Source: Blastococcus sp. CT_GayMR16 (lineage in GTDB: Bacteria > Actinomycetota > Actinomycetes > Mycobacteriales > Geodermatophilaceae). Taken from it: a stretch of 64,000 bases of DNA. The notes beneath the pieces are model-generated. The model did not search any database. It worked only from the letters and a program-made list of their open reading frames with translations, and had not been told where the DNA came from. Location: contig NZ_SPQK01000002.1 in assembly GCF_004570875.1 (NCBI RefSeq), positions 372,001 through 436,000 of the forward strand. Reading direction: 5' to 3'. Below are positions 40,564 through 48,100 of this stretch, piece by piece. Position numbers and translations under genes: made by a program. Numbering within the stretch: the stretch's first letter is position 1; every line of letters begins with the position of its first letter.

Positions 40564-41474
40564 CGCCGGCCGAGGTCGTCGCTCGGGCTCCGGCGAAGGT
40601 GAACGTCCATCTGGCGGTCGGTCCGCTCCGCGCGGACGGATTCCACGAGCTGCGCACGGTCTACTTCGCGGTGTCGCTGTTCGACACGGTCACCGTCGGG
40701 CCGGGGGAGGGCCTGGCCGTCTCCGTGACGGGGGTCGACGCCGGCGTCGTCCCCACGGACCGTCGCAACCTGGTCTGGCGGGCAGCAGTTCTGCTCGCCG
40801 AGCATGCAGGGGTGCGGCATGACGCCACCATCGGCATCGCCAAGGCCATCCCCGCCGCCGCCGGGCTCGCCGGGGGCAGTGCCGACGCCGCGGCTGCGCT
40901 CGTCGCCCTGGACGCCTTCTGGGGCACCCGGGTGGGCCGGGCCGACCTGGACCTGCTGGCCGCACAGTTGGGCAGCGACGTGCCCTTCAGCCTGCTCGGC
41001 GGCGTGGCCCTGGGTTCCGGCCGCGGCGAACAGCTCTCCCCGGTGCTCGCCCCCACCCGCCGGCACTGGGTTCTCGGCATGGCGGGGGAAGGCCTGTCCA
41101 CGCCCGCCGTCTACGGCGAGCTGGACCGGCTGCGGGCGGCCGGCCGGCTGCCCGGGGACAGCGGGCTCGGCTCCGCCGACCCGGTCATCGCCGCGCTCCG
41201 CAGCGGCCCGCCGGCCGCGCTGGCGGGAGCGCTCGCCAACGATCTGCAGACGCCCGCGCTCGCCCTGCGGCCCGAGCTGGGCCGGGCACTGCGTGCGGCG
41301 ACCGATGCGGGGGCCCTGGCGGCCCTGGTGAGCGGCTCCGGACCGACGGTGGCCGCCCTGGTCGAGGACGAGAGCAGCGCGATCCGGCTGGCGGCCGAGC
41401 TGGCCGGAGTGGGGATCTTCCGGACGCTGCGCGCCGTCCACGGCCCGGTGCCGGGCGCGCGGCTCGTCGGCTGA
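40560..41474 (+). CDS. ispE: 4-diphosphocytidyl-2-C-methyl-D-erythritol kinase
   Basis: A 304-residue GHMP kinase of the MEP isoprenoid pathway that phosphorylates CDP-ME at the 2-hydroxyl. Marks are the N-terminal [22 protein letters not shown], the ATP-binding glycine-rich loop [30 protein letters not shown] and the C-terminal [13 protein letters not shown]. The start is ATG 40560, coupled to the ksgA stop. Its product feeds polyprenyl phosphates, which the protein mannosyltransferase and the polysaccharide locus in this window need. The stop lies 9 bases from the convergent TetR gene. Confidence 0.95.
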   Translation: MTPAEVVARAPAKVNVHLAVGPLRADGFHELRTVYFAVSLFDTVTVGPGEGLAVSVTGVDAGVVPTDRRNLVWRAAVLLAEHAGVRHDATIGIAKAIPAAAGLAGGSADAAAALVALDAFWGTRVGRADLDLLAAQLGSDVPFSLLGGVALGSGRGEQLSPVLAPTRRHWVLGMAGEGLSTPAVYGELDRLRAAGRLPGDSGLGSADPVIAALRSGPPAALAGALANDLQTPALALRPELGRALRAATDAGALAALVSGSGPTVAALVEDESSAIRLAAELAGVGIFRTLRAVHGPVPGARLVG

Positions 41475-41483
41475 CGCGAGGAC

Positions 41484-42140
41484 TCAGGCCTCGGCAGCGG
41501 GCACCGGGGCCTGGGTGACCAGGTTCGGCTCCGCTTCCAGGTGCGCGAGGCCGTTGTAGGCGAGGTTGACCAGGTGCGCGGCCACCTCGCGCTTGCCCGG
41601 CGAGCGGGAGTCGAGCCACCACTGGCCGACGAGCGCCACCATGCCGACCAGCGCCTGGCTGTAGAGCTCGGCGAGCTGGGGGTCGTACCCGCGCTCGTCG
41701 AACTGGTCGGCCAGGATGTGCTCCACCTTGCGGGCGACCTCACCGATGAGCGAGGAGAACGTGCCGACGCCGCTGGTGACCGGGGGCGCGTCCCGGGTCA
41801 GCACACGGAAGCCCTCGGTGTCCTCCTCGATGTACTCCAGGAGGACCAGGGCGGCCCGCTCGAGGAGCTCCCGCGGATTCCCCGGCGAGGACAGCGCCGA
41901 GGTGAACCGGTCCAGCAGGACCTGCATCTCGCGATCGACGACGACGGCGTAGAGGCCTTCCTTGCCGCCGAAGTGCTCGTAGACCACCGGCTTGCTGACG
42001 TCCGCATGGGCGGCGATCTCCTCGATGGAGGTCGCCTCGTAGCCCTTCTGCCCGAACAGCTCGCGGCCGATGTCCAGCAACTGCTGGCGCCGCTGGGCAC
42101 CGGTCATCCGGACCCGGTGCCGCGGAGCACTGCTGGTCAT
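41484..42140 (-). CDS. TetR/AcrR-family transcriptional regulator
   Basis: A 218-residue one-component repressor. The N-terminal helix-turn-helix is RRQQLLDIGRELFGQKGYEATSIEEIAAHADVSKPVVYEHFGGKEGLY (about 17-64, shown as recognised motif pieces: ATSIEEIAAHADVSKPVVYE). The C-terminal ligand/dimer domain carries EYIEEDTEGFRVLTRDAPP and GMVALVGQWWLDSRSPGKREVA, a type common next to lipid-metabolism genes in actinobacteria. It is downstream of the acyl desaturase on the same strand, separated by a strong hairpin. It may regulate the desaturase or membrane lipid genes (inference). Confidence 0.9.
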   Translation of the reverse strand: MTSSAPRHRVRMTGAQRRQQLLDIGRELFGQKGYEATSIEEIAAHADVSKPVVYEHFGGKEGLYAVVVDREMQVLLDRFTSALSSPGNPRELLERAALVLLEYIEEDTEGFRVLTRDAPPVTSGVGTFSSLIGEVARKVEHILADQFDERGYDPQLAELYSQALVGMVALVGQWWLDSRSPGKREVAAHLVNLAYNGLAHLEAEPNLVTQAPVPAAEA

Positions 42141-42164
42141 GTGGTCATCCTCCCGTGAAAGCGA

Positions 42165-42206
42165 CTCCGCCCGGGCACCTGCGTCGTGCAGGTCGCCCGG
42201 GCGGAG
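42165..42206 (-). terminator. 18-bp hairpin terminator between desaturase and TetR gene
   Basis: Arms 42165-42182 and 42188-42206 form an outer 12-bp stem (CTCCGCCCGGGC with its complement) and an inner 6-bp stem (ACCTGC/GCAGGT) with a single bulged C and a 5-base loop. It lies 19 bases after the desaturase stop, so it should separate the desaturase from the TetR gene. Confidence 0.75.
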
Positions 42207-42225
42207 GAGAGCCGGTGTGCGTTCC

Positions 42226-43218
42226 CTAGGCCGAGGCCGTCACGGGAAGACGACGCTTGGCCTCCAGGCGCACGGGATCGGGCCACTTGACGTCCCGGGC
42301 CCAGCCGAGCTTCTCGAACATCCAGATCACGCGTGCGCTCATGTCTATCTGGCCGCGGAGAACGCCGTGGCGCGCGCAGGTCGGGTCCGCGTGGTGCAGG
42401 TTGTGCCACGACTCGCCACCGCTGAGGATCGCCAGCGGCCAGAAGTTCGTCGCCCGGTCGCGACCAGGGGAGACGAAGGGCCGGTTGCCGACGACGTGGC
42501 AGACGGAGTTGATCGACCAGGTCACGTGGTGCAGGAGTGCGACCCGGACGAGCCCGGCCCAGAAGAACGCCGACCAGGCACCGGCCCAGCTGTCGGTGAC
42601 CACGCCACCGATGACGGCCGGCAGCGCGAAGCTCAGGAAGGCCCAGAAGGCGAACAGCCGGCTGGTGACGCGCAGGCCGTTGTCCTTCAGCAGGTCGGGG
42701 GCGTAGCGCTCGGCGTTGGTCTGCTTGCGGTCGAACAGCCAGCCGAGGTGCGCGTGGAACATGCCCTTGGCCAGGGCGCCGGCGTCATCGCCGTAGCGCC
42801 ACGGCGAGTGGGGATCGCCCTCGCGGTCGCTGAAGGCGTGGTGCCGGCGGTGGTCGGCGACCCACTGGACGACCGGTCCCTGGATCGCCATGCAGCCGAT
42901 CGCGGCGAGCGCGAGTCGCAGCGGCCGGTTGGCCTTGAAGGACCCGTGGGTGAAGTAACGGTGGTACCCGACCGTGACGCCGAGCAGGGTCAGGAAGTAG
43001 AAGCCGACCGCGAGGCCGACGTCGAGCCAGGACAGCCCCCAGCCCCAGACGGCCGGCACGACCGCGGCCAGCGCGAGGAAGGGCACCACGACGAACACGT
43101 AGAGGACGACCTGCTCGAGCACGCCCTTCTCCTTGCCGAGCGCGTTCGCCGGCAGGCCGACGTTCGGGTCGGCGGTGCGGGGCGGTGCCATGGGCCGGGT
43201 GAGGGTGGGTACGGACAA
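42226..43218 (-). CDS. acyl-CoA / fatty-acid delta-9-type desaturase
   Basis: A 330-residue integral membrane di-iron desaturase that inserts double bonds into acyl chains, adjusting membrane fluidity. The three histidine boxes are HRYFTH, HRRHH and HNLHH, between four TM segments (LYVFVVVPFLALAAVVPAVW, VGFYFLTLLGVTVGYH and two after FAFWAFLSFALPAVIGG). The start is TTG 43216-43218, supported by AGGAG at 43224-43228 on the coding strand with 5-base spacing; an internal ATG lacks any ribosome binding site. The electron donor is probably a ferredoxin/reductase pair. A TetR regulator gene lies downstream. Confidence 0.92.
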   Translation of the reverse strand: MSVPTLTRPMAPPRTADPNVGLPANALGKEKGVLEQVVLYVFVVVPFLALAAVVPAVWGWGLSWLDVGLAVGFYFLTLLGVTVGYHRYFTHGSFKANRPLRLALAAIGCMAIQGPVVQWVADHRRHHAFSDREGDPHSPWRYGDDAGALAKGMFHAHLGWLFDRKQTNAERYAPDLLKDNGLRVTSRLFAFWAFLSFALPAVIGGVVTDSWAGAWSAFFWAGLVRVALLHHVTWSINSVCHVVGNRPFVSPGRDRATNFWPLAILSGGESWHNLHHADPTCARHGVLRGQIDMSARVIWMFEKLGWARDVKWPDPVRLEAKRRLPVTASA

Positions 43219-43223
43219 GCGAA

Positions 43224-43228
43224 CTCCT
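43224..43228 (-). promoter_or_regulatory. ribosome binding site deciding the TTG start of the desaturase
   Basis: AGGAG on the minus strand, 5 bases before TTG 43216-43218. No comparable site precedes the internal ATG, so TTG is taken as the start. Confidence 0.7.
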
Positions 43229-43448
43229 GAACGGTGTTGGGCTGGCCCCGGCGCGGTTCGACAGACCGGCGTGCGCGGGGCTACGTCCCCGTAACCTACG
43301 GCACCGTAGGGATGGCAGCGAGTCGATCATGGGACACCCGGACGGCGGACCGTGCCGTGCCGATGGATGCCCCCACCGCGACGCGGCCCTAGGCTCCGGG
43401 ACGGGTGTCGTCCCGTGGCGGCGCCTGCGTGGCCACCCGTGTCGCGGG

Positions 43449-43521
43449 TGGGGGATGGGGTAATCGGCAGCCCGCCGGCCTTTGGAGCCGTGCAGTCTCG
43501 GTTCGAGTCCGAGTCCCCCAG
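43449..43521 (+). tRNA. tRNA-Gln (anticodon TTG)
   Basis: A 73-base cloverleaf. The acceptor stem TGGGGGA/TCCCCCA has the U1-A72 weak first pair and discriminator G typical of glutamine tRNAs. The D stem is GGGT/GCCC, loop CTTTGGA carries anticodon TTG (reads CAA), and the T arm CTCGG-TTCGAGT-CCGAG is perfect. The anticodon stem CCGGC/GCCGT has a mismatch at its outer pair. It lies 33 bases upstream of glmU. Confidence 0.93.
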
Positions 43522-43554
43522 CGCAGAGCAACACGTCGCCGTCCGAGGAGATCC

Positions 43555-45069
43555 GTGATCCCGCAGGAGTCAACGGTGCCCGCCACCACCGGGGGGCCGG
43601 CGCTGGCCGCCGTCGTCGTCCTGGCCGCGGGGCAGGGCACCCGCATGCGTTCGTCGACGCCCAAGGTGCTGCACCCCCTCGGCGGGCGGAGCCTGCTCGG
43701 CCACGTGCTCGCCGCCGCCGAGCCGCTGAACGCCGGCGCCACCGTCGTGGTCGTCGGCTCGGGCCGCGACGTCGTGGAGCAGCACCTGGCGGACATCGCC
43801 CCCGCGGCGCTGCCGGTCGTGCAGCACGAGCAGAACGGGTCCGGTCACGCCGCGGCGGTCGCGCTGGCCGCCGTCCCCGATCTCGAGGGGGACGTGCTCC
43901 TGGTCAACGGCGACGCGCCGCTGCTGCGCGTCGCGACCGTGGCCGCGCTGGTAGATGCACACCGGGCCGCCGGCAACGTGCTCACCGTCCTGACCGCGGA
44001 GGTCGACGACCCCACCGGGCTGGGCCGGATCGTCCGGGACGACGACGGCGCGGTGCTGGCCATCGTGGAGGAGCGGGACGCCACCGACGCCCAGCGGGCC
44101 ATCCGTGAGATCAACGCCGGCGTCTACGTCGGCGACGCGGCCGCCCTGCGCCGCAGCCTGGCGAGTCTCGGCGCGGACAACGACCAGGGGGAGCAGTACG
44201 TGACCGACGTGCTCGGTCTGCTGGTGGCCGAGGGCGCCCCCGTCGGCGGCGTCCTGGCCGAGGACGCCGACGACGTCCTCGGCTGCAACGACCAGCGTGA
44301 GCTCGCCGCCCGCCGGCGCACCCTCAACGACCGCGTGCTCGACGACCTCATGCGCGACGGGGTCACCGTCGTCGACCCGCAGACCACCTGGGTCGACGTC
44401 ACCGCGTCCGTGGCGGCCGACGCCGTCCTCCAGCCGGGAACCCAGCTGCTGGGGCGCACATCGGTCGGTGCCGGCGCGACCGTCGGGCCGGACACGACCC
44501 TCGTCGACACCGAGGTGGGGGCCGGCGCCTCCGTCGTCCGTTCCCACTGCCTGGGCGCGGCCATCGGCCCCGCGGCGACCGTCGGCCCGTTCAGCTATCT
44601 GCGGCCCGGGACCCGGCTCTCCCGCGCCGCCAAGGTCGGCGCCTTCGTGGAGACGAAGAACGTCGAGGTGGGCGAGGACTCCAAGGTGCCGCACCTGTCC
44701 TACGTCGGCGACGCCACGATCGGCCGGGGCGCGAACATCGGCGCGGCCACCGTCTTCGTGAACTACGACGGGGTCGCCAAGCACCGCACCACCATCGGCG
44801 ACCATGTGCGGATCGGCTCGGACACGATGCTCGTGGCGCCGGTCACAGTGGGGGACGGCGCCTACACCGCAGCCGGTTCGGTGATCACCTCCGACGTCCC
44901 GCCCGGGGCCATGGCCGTCGCGCGGGCCCCCCAGCGGAATGTGGCAGGCTGGGTGCGCCGCCGCCGCTCCGGGACGCCCGCGGCCCAGGCCGCGGAAGCG
45001 GCCGAGCGCCGGGCGGAGGCACCCGACGGGGGCCCGTCCGACGCCCCCCGGGCGGACACCGACAAGTAG
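43555..45069 (+). CDS. glmU: bifunctional GlmU: GlcN-1-P acetyltransferase / GlcNAc-1-P uridylyltransferase
   Basis: A 504-residue enzyme that makes UDP-GlcNAc for peptidoglycan and surface glycans. The N-terminal pyrophosphorylase domain has LAAGQGTRMRSSTPKVLHP, EQNGSGHAAAVALAA, LVNGDAPLL and REINAGVYVGD. The C-terminal left-handed beta-helix of hexapeptide repeats includes GPFSYLRPGT, VGAFVETKNVEVG, LSYVGDATIGRGANIGAATVFVNYDG and SDTMLVAPVTVG. A disordered Ala/Glu-rich tail of about 40 residues ends the protein, as in other actinobacteria. GTG 43555 has GAGGAG 4 bases upstream. prs follows 15 bases later. Confidence 0.96.
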   Translation: MIPQESTVPATTGGPALAAVVVLAAGQGTRMRSSTPKVLHPLGGRSLLGHVLAAAEPLNAGATVVVVGSGRDVVEQHLADIAPAALPVVQHEQNGSGHAAAVALAAVPDLEGDVLLVNGDAPLLRVATVAALVDAHRAAGNVLTVLTAEVDDPTGLGRIVRDDDGAVLAIVEERDATDAQRAIREINAGVYVGDAAALRRSLASLGADNDQGEQYVTDVLGLLVAEGAPVGGVLAEDADDVLGCNDQRELAARRRTLNDRVLDDLMRDGVTVVDPQTTWVDVTASVAADAVLQPGTQLLGRTSVGAGATVGPDTTLVDTEVGAGASVVRSHCLGAAIGPAATVGPFSYLRPGTRLSRAAKVGAFVETKNVEVGEDSKVPHLSYVGDATIGRGANIGAATVFVNYDGVAKHRTTIGDHVRIGSDTMLVAPVTVGDGAYTAAGSVITSDVPPGAMAVARAPQRNVAGWVRRRRSGTPAAQAAEAAERRAEAPDGGPSDAPRADTDK

Positions 45070-45084
45070 GGGACAGCGAAGCCG

Positions 45085-46065
45085 ATGAGCGCGATCCGGC
45101 AGGCGAACAGCAAGAGCCTCATGCTCTTCTCCGGGCGGGCCTACCCCGAGCTCACCGATGAGATCGCCGGCCACCTGGGCGTGACCCCGACGCCGACGGC
45201 GTCCTACGAGTTCGCCAACGGCGAGCTGTTCGTCCGGTTCGAGGAGTCGGTCCGCGGCTGTGACGCCTTCGTCGTCCAGAGCCACACGGCGCCGATCAAC
45301 ACCTGGCTCATGGAGCAGCTGATCATGGTGGACGCGCTCAAGCGCGCGTCGGCCAAGCGGATCACCGTCGTCGCCCCCTTCTTCCCCTACGCCCGCCAGG
45401 ACAAGAAGCACCGCGGCCGTGAGCCCATCTCGGCCCGCCTGGTCGCCGACATGTTCAAGACCGCAGGCGCCGACCGGCTCATGGCCGTCGACCTGCACAC
45501 CGCGCAGATCCAGGGCTTCTTCGACGGCCCCGTCGACCACCTCTTCGCCCTCGACCTGCTCGTCGACCACGTGAAGGCGCGGTGGAGCGACCGCGAGCTC
45601 ACGGTCGTCTCGCCGGACTCCGGCCGGGTCCGCGTGGCCGAGCGCTGGACCGACAAGCTCGGTGGCACGCCACTGGCCTTCATCCACAAGACCCGCGACC
45701 CGATGAAGCCGAACGAGGTCAAGGCCAACCGTGTCGTCGGTGAGGTCGAGGGCCGCGTCTGCGTGATCGTCGACGACATGATCGACACCGGCGGCACGAT
45801 CGTGAAGGCCGCCGAGACGCTGTTCGAGGCGGGCGCCGCCGACGTCATCGTGACCGCCACCCACGGGGTGCTCTCCGGCCCGGCCATCGACCGGCTGAAG
45901 AACAGCCGCGTCAGCGAGGTCATCGTCACCAACACGCTCCCGATCGCACCCGAGCGACAGTTCGACAAGCTCACCGTCCTGTCGATCGCGCCGCTGCTGG
46001 CCCGCGCGATCAAGGAGGTCTTCGAGGACGGCTCCGTCACGAGCCTGTTCGACGGCGCTAGTTGA
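45085..46065 (+). CDS. prs: ribose-phosphate pyrophosphokinase
   Basis: A 326-residue class I PRPP synthase that makes phosphoribosyl pyrophosphate from ribose-5-P and ATP for nucleotides, His, Trp and polyprenyl-phosphoribose. Motifs are YEFANGELFVRFEESVRG, the flexible ATP loop FPYARQDKKHRGREPISARL, the metal-binding DLHTAQIQGFFDGPVDHL, and the PRPP loop VDDMIDTGGTIVKAAE. The start is ATG 45085, and the pairing with glmU (15-base gap) is conserved across actinobacteria. The stop is followed by a 465-base repeat-rich gap before rplY. Confidence 0.97.
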   Translation: MSAIRQANSKSLMLFSGRAYPELTDEIAGHLGVTPTPTASYEFANGELFVRFEESVRGCDAFVVQSHTAPINTWLMEQLIMVDALKRASAKRITVVAPFFPYARQDKKHRGREPISARLVADMFKTAGADRLMAVDLHTAQIQGFFDGPVDHLFALDLLVDHVKARWSDRELTVVSPDSGRVRVAERWTDKLGGTPLAFIHKTRDPMKPNEVKANRVVGEVEGRVCVIVDDMIDTGGTIVKAAETLFEAGAADVIVTATHGVLSGPAIDRLKNSRVSEVIVTNTLPIAPERQFDKLTVLSIAPLLARAIKEVFEDGSVTSLFDGAS

Positions 46066-46135
46066 TCTGTCGTCCTACCGGACGACACCGCGGCCACGTG
46101 CCGTGCCCCTGGTGGGCTGAGCCCCTCTCGTCCCT

Positions 46136-46294
46136 CCTCTGGGACCCTCCGGGCCCCGTCGTCGGGACCGCTTCGCTGGGTTCCTTGCCCGTCCTTCCTC
46201 GGGGGACCCTCCGGGCCCCCGCTCGGCCGGACGGCTTCGCTGGGTTCCTTGCCGGTCCTCCCTCGGGGGACCCTCCGAGCCCCCGCTCGGGCGG
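46136..46294. repeat. tandem direct repeat, 61/64-base unit, about 2.5 copies
   Basis: Copy A is 46136-46196, copy B 46197-46260, and partial copy C 46261-46294. Shared cores are GGGACCCTCCGGGCCCC and CTTCGCTGGGTTCCTTGCC. The variable parts differ by a few substitutions and a 3-base length change. There is no spacer/repeat logic of a CRISPR. Confidence 0.85.
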
Positions 46295-46296
46295 AC

Positions 46297-46358
46297 CCCG
46301 AGTTCGGGGAAGTAGGGGCCTGGGCCGTGCTTCAGGGGCCTACTTCCCCGAAGTCGGG
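46297..46358 (+). terminator. long imperfect hairpin, probable prs terminator
   Basis: 25-base arms (46297-46321 and 46334-46358; core TTCGGGGAAGTAGG with its complement CCTACTTCCCCGAA) pair with three mismatches around a 12-base loop. It lies 230 bases after prs and directly after the tandem repeats. It is either a terminator or a dispersed palindromic repeat. Confidence 0.65.
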
Positions 46359-46530
46359 CCCTGAACGGGTCGGCGGCGGCCGCTCCGGTCGGTCGCGTAC
46401 CCTGTGCACGTAGCCCGGCGAGGGAGACGGTTCACCCGTACTCCGTGATCGACGTGCGTCTGCCCTCATGGGGTGCCGCGCCCGTTCGCCGGCGCGCAGA
46501 CCCGATCCACCTCCTGAGGAGCACATCACC

Positions 46531-47220
46531 GTGGCTGACTTCCGCCTCGAAGCAGAGTCCCGCACCGAGTTCGGCAAGGGCAGCGCACGTCGCACCCGCC
46601 GGGCCGGCCGCATTCCCGCCGTCCTCTACGGGCACGGCCAGGACGTCGTCCACCTGTCGCTGCCGGCCCGCGAGTTCGCCGCGGCCCTGCGCAACGGCGG
46701 CGCCAACGCCCTGCTGACCATCGTGCTCGAGGGCAAGGAGCAGCTCGCGCTGACCAAGGCCGTCCAGCGGGACCCGCTGAAGCGCACCCACGAGCACATC
46801 GACCTGCTCCTGGTCCGCCGCGGTGAGAAGACCACCGTCGAGGTCCCGATCGTCATCGTCGGTGAGGTTGCGCCGGACACGATCCCGAACCACCAGCTGA
46901 GCACCGTCTCCATCGAGGCCGACGCCACCAAGCTGCCCGACAGCATCGAGGTCGACGTCACCGGCCGCGCCGCCGGTCAGAACATCACCGCCGGCGACCT
47001 CGTGCTGCCCCGCGGCGCGACCCTGATCACCGACGCCGAGTCCCTGGTCATCGGCTTCCTCGGTGCCCCGACCGCCGAGGCCCTCGAGGCCGAGCTGGCC
47101 GAGCTCGAGGCCGAGGCCGGCATCGAGCGCGAGGAGTCCGACGAGGAGAAGGCCGAGGAAGCTGCCGCCGAGGGTGGCGACTCCGCCCCGGCCGAGGGCG
47201 CCGGCTCCGACGAGTCCTGA
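46531..47220 (+). CDS. rplY: 50S ribosomal protein L25 (CTC/TL5 form)
   Basis: A 229-residue long-form L25 that binds 5S rRNA. The N-terminal L25 domain shows [22 protein letters not shown] and [20 protein letters not shown]. The C-terminal TL5/CTC beta domain includes [16 protein letters not shown] and [15 protein letters not shown], ending in a very acidic Glu/Ala tail. GTG 46531 is 9 bases after GAGGAG (46516-46521). It is followed by pth, a conserved pairing in actinobacteria, but with a strong hairpin between them. Confidence 0.95.
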   Translation: MADFRLEAESRTEFGKGSARRTRRAGRIPAVLYGHGQDVVHLSLPAREFAAALRNGGANALLTIVLEGKEQLALTKAVQRDPLKRTHEHIDLLLVRRGEKTTVEVPIVIVGEVAPDTIPNHQLSTVSIEADATKLPDSIEVDVTGRAAGQNITAGDLVLPRGATLITDAESLVIGFLGAPTAEALEAELAELEAEAGIEREESDEEKAEEAAAEGGDSAPAEGAGSDES

Positions 47221-47249
47221 GCAGGATCCCCTGACCGACAGCTCGACCC

Positions 47250-47280
47250 CCGGGGGCGCCGGCACTGCCGGCGCCCCCGG
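47250..47280 (+). terminator. perfect 14-bp hairpin between rplY and pth
   Basis: Arms 47250-47263 and 47267-47280 (GGGGGCGCCGGC core) pair perfectly around loop ACT, 30 bases after the rplY stop and 8 bases before pth. There is no U-tract. It argues for a pth start after the hairpin, or for attenuation of pth. Confidence 0.65.
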
Positions 47281-47287
47281 TTCGGGC

Positions 47288-47890
47288 GTGCCCGAGCGCA
47301 CGGTGTCCGAGGGGCCGTTCCTGATCGTCGGGCTGGGAAATCCCGGACCGGGCTACGCCGGGAACCGCCACAACGTCGGCGCCATGGTGCTCGACGAGCT
47401 CGCCGCCCGCGCCGGCATCCGGCTCTCGGCGGGCAAGGGCGCGCGCTCGCGGGCGCTGGCCGGTGAGGGCCGCCTCGCCGGGCGCCGGGTCGTCCTCGCC
47501 CGTCCGCTCACCTACATGAACGAGTCCGGCGGCCCCGTCCGCGGACTGCTCGACTACCACCACCTGCCCGCCGAGGACCTCGTGGTCGTCCACGACGAGC
47601 TCGACATCCCGTTCTCAGCCGTGCGGCTCAAGCGCGGCGGCGGCGAGGGCGGGCACAACGGGCTGCGCTCGATCACCCGCTCGACCGGGACGAAGGACTA
47701 CCTGCGCGTGCGCGTCGGCATCGGCCGGCCCCCGGGGCGGCAGGACGCCGCGGACTTCGTCCTGAAGGACTTCTCCGGCACCGAGCGCAAAGAGCTCGAC
47801 CTGCTGATCGCCGAGGCCGCCGACGCCGCCGAGGCCCTCCTGGTCCGCGGCCTCGAAGCCGCCCAGAACGAGGTCCATCCCCGCACCTGA
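47288..47890 (+). CDS. pth: peptidyl-tRNA hydrolase
   Basis: A 200-residue enzyme that frees tRNA from abortive peptidyl-tRNA. Motifs are [28 protein letters not shown] with the catalytic His in [53 protein letters not shown] and [20 protein letters not shown] 47288 is used; GTG 47303 would also fit the family N-terminus. An upstream CTG at 47231 would place the hairpin inside the coding sequence. None of these has a good ribosome binding site, so the start is not certain. Confidence 0.92.
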   Translation: MPERTVSEGPFLIVGLGNPGPGYAGNRHNVGAMVLDELAARAGIRLSAGKGARSRALAGEGRLAGRRVVLARPLTYMNESGGPVRGLLDYHHLPAEDLVVVHDELDIPFSAVRLKRGGGEGGHNGLRSITRSTGTKDYLRVRVGIGRPPGRQDAADFVLKDFSGTERKELDLLIAEAADAAEALLVRGLEAAQNEVHPRT

Positions 47891-48100
47891 GCCCCGACGG
47901 CTCCTCCGGGTGACGCCGGTCACGTCGCACGCCTCCATTGGGTGAACGATGATCTTCCGCATTGACGCCTTCATGACTCTCTGTGAATGTTGCTGCGATG
48001 TCGGGTCGCCATCTGAGCGAATACGCAGCTCACAGCTGTGGTATTTGATCAACGGGTGGCGCCTTGACTACGCAGTGTCACGGTTTCCGGGGGGAACACC
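47891..48100 (+). promoter_or_regulatory. 210-base promoter/leader region of the polysaccharide locus
   Basis: This is a noticeably less GC-rich stretch with no gene. Possible promoter boxes are TTGACG (about 47964) with AATGTT 18 bases later, and TTGACT at about 48064. The leader ends with GGGGGGAA at 48089-48096, 4 bases before the sugar transferase ATG. An A+T-rich upstream region is typical of a regulated surface operon. Confidence 0.4.

Larger units (their letters stand above)
46066..46530. other. 465-base intergenic region, repeat-rich, no gene
   Basis: Between prs and rplY I see no credible gene on either strand. It contains 2.5 tandem copies of a 61-64-base GC-rich unit (46136-46294), a long hairpin (46297-46358), and then about 170 bases that must hold the rplY promoter and leader, with GAGGAG at 46516-46521 serving rplY. 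Confidence 0.8.

Noticed and set aside
46136-46294. CRISPR-like array between prs and rplY
   Set aside because: The repeats are contiguous 61-64-base units without unique spacers, and no cas genes are present.
47231-47287. pth starting at CTG 47231
   Set aside because: This would place a perfect 14-bp hairpin inside a Gly/Ala-rich N-terminal extension not seen in the family. GTG 47288 or 47303 is simpler.
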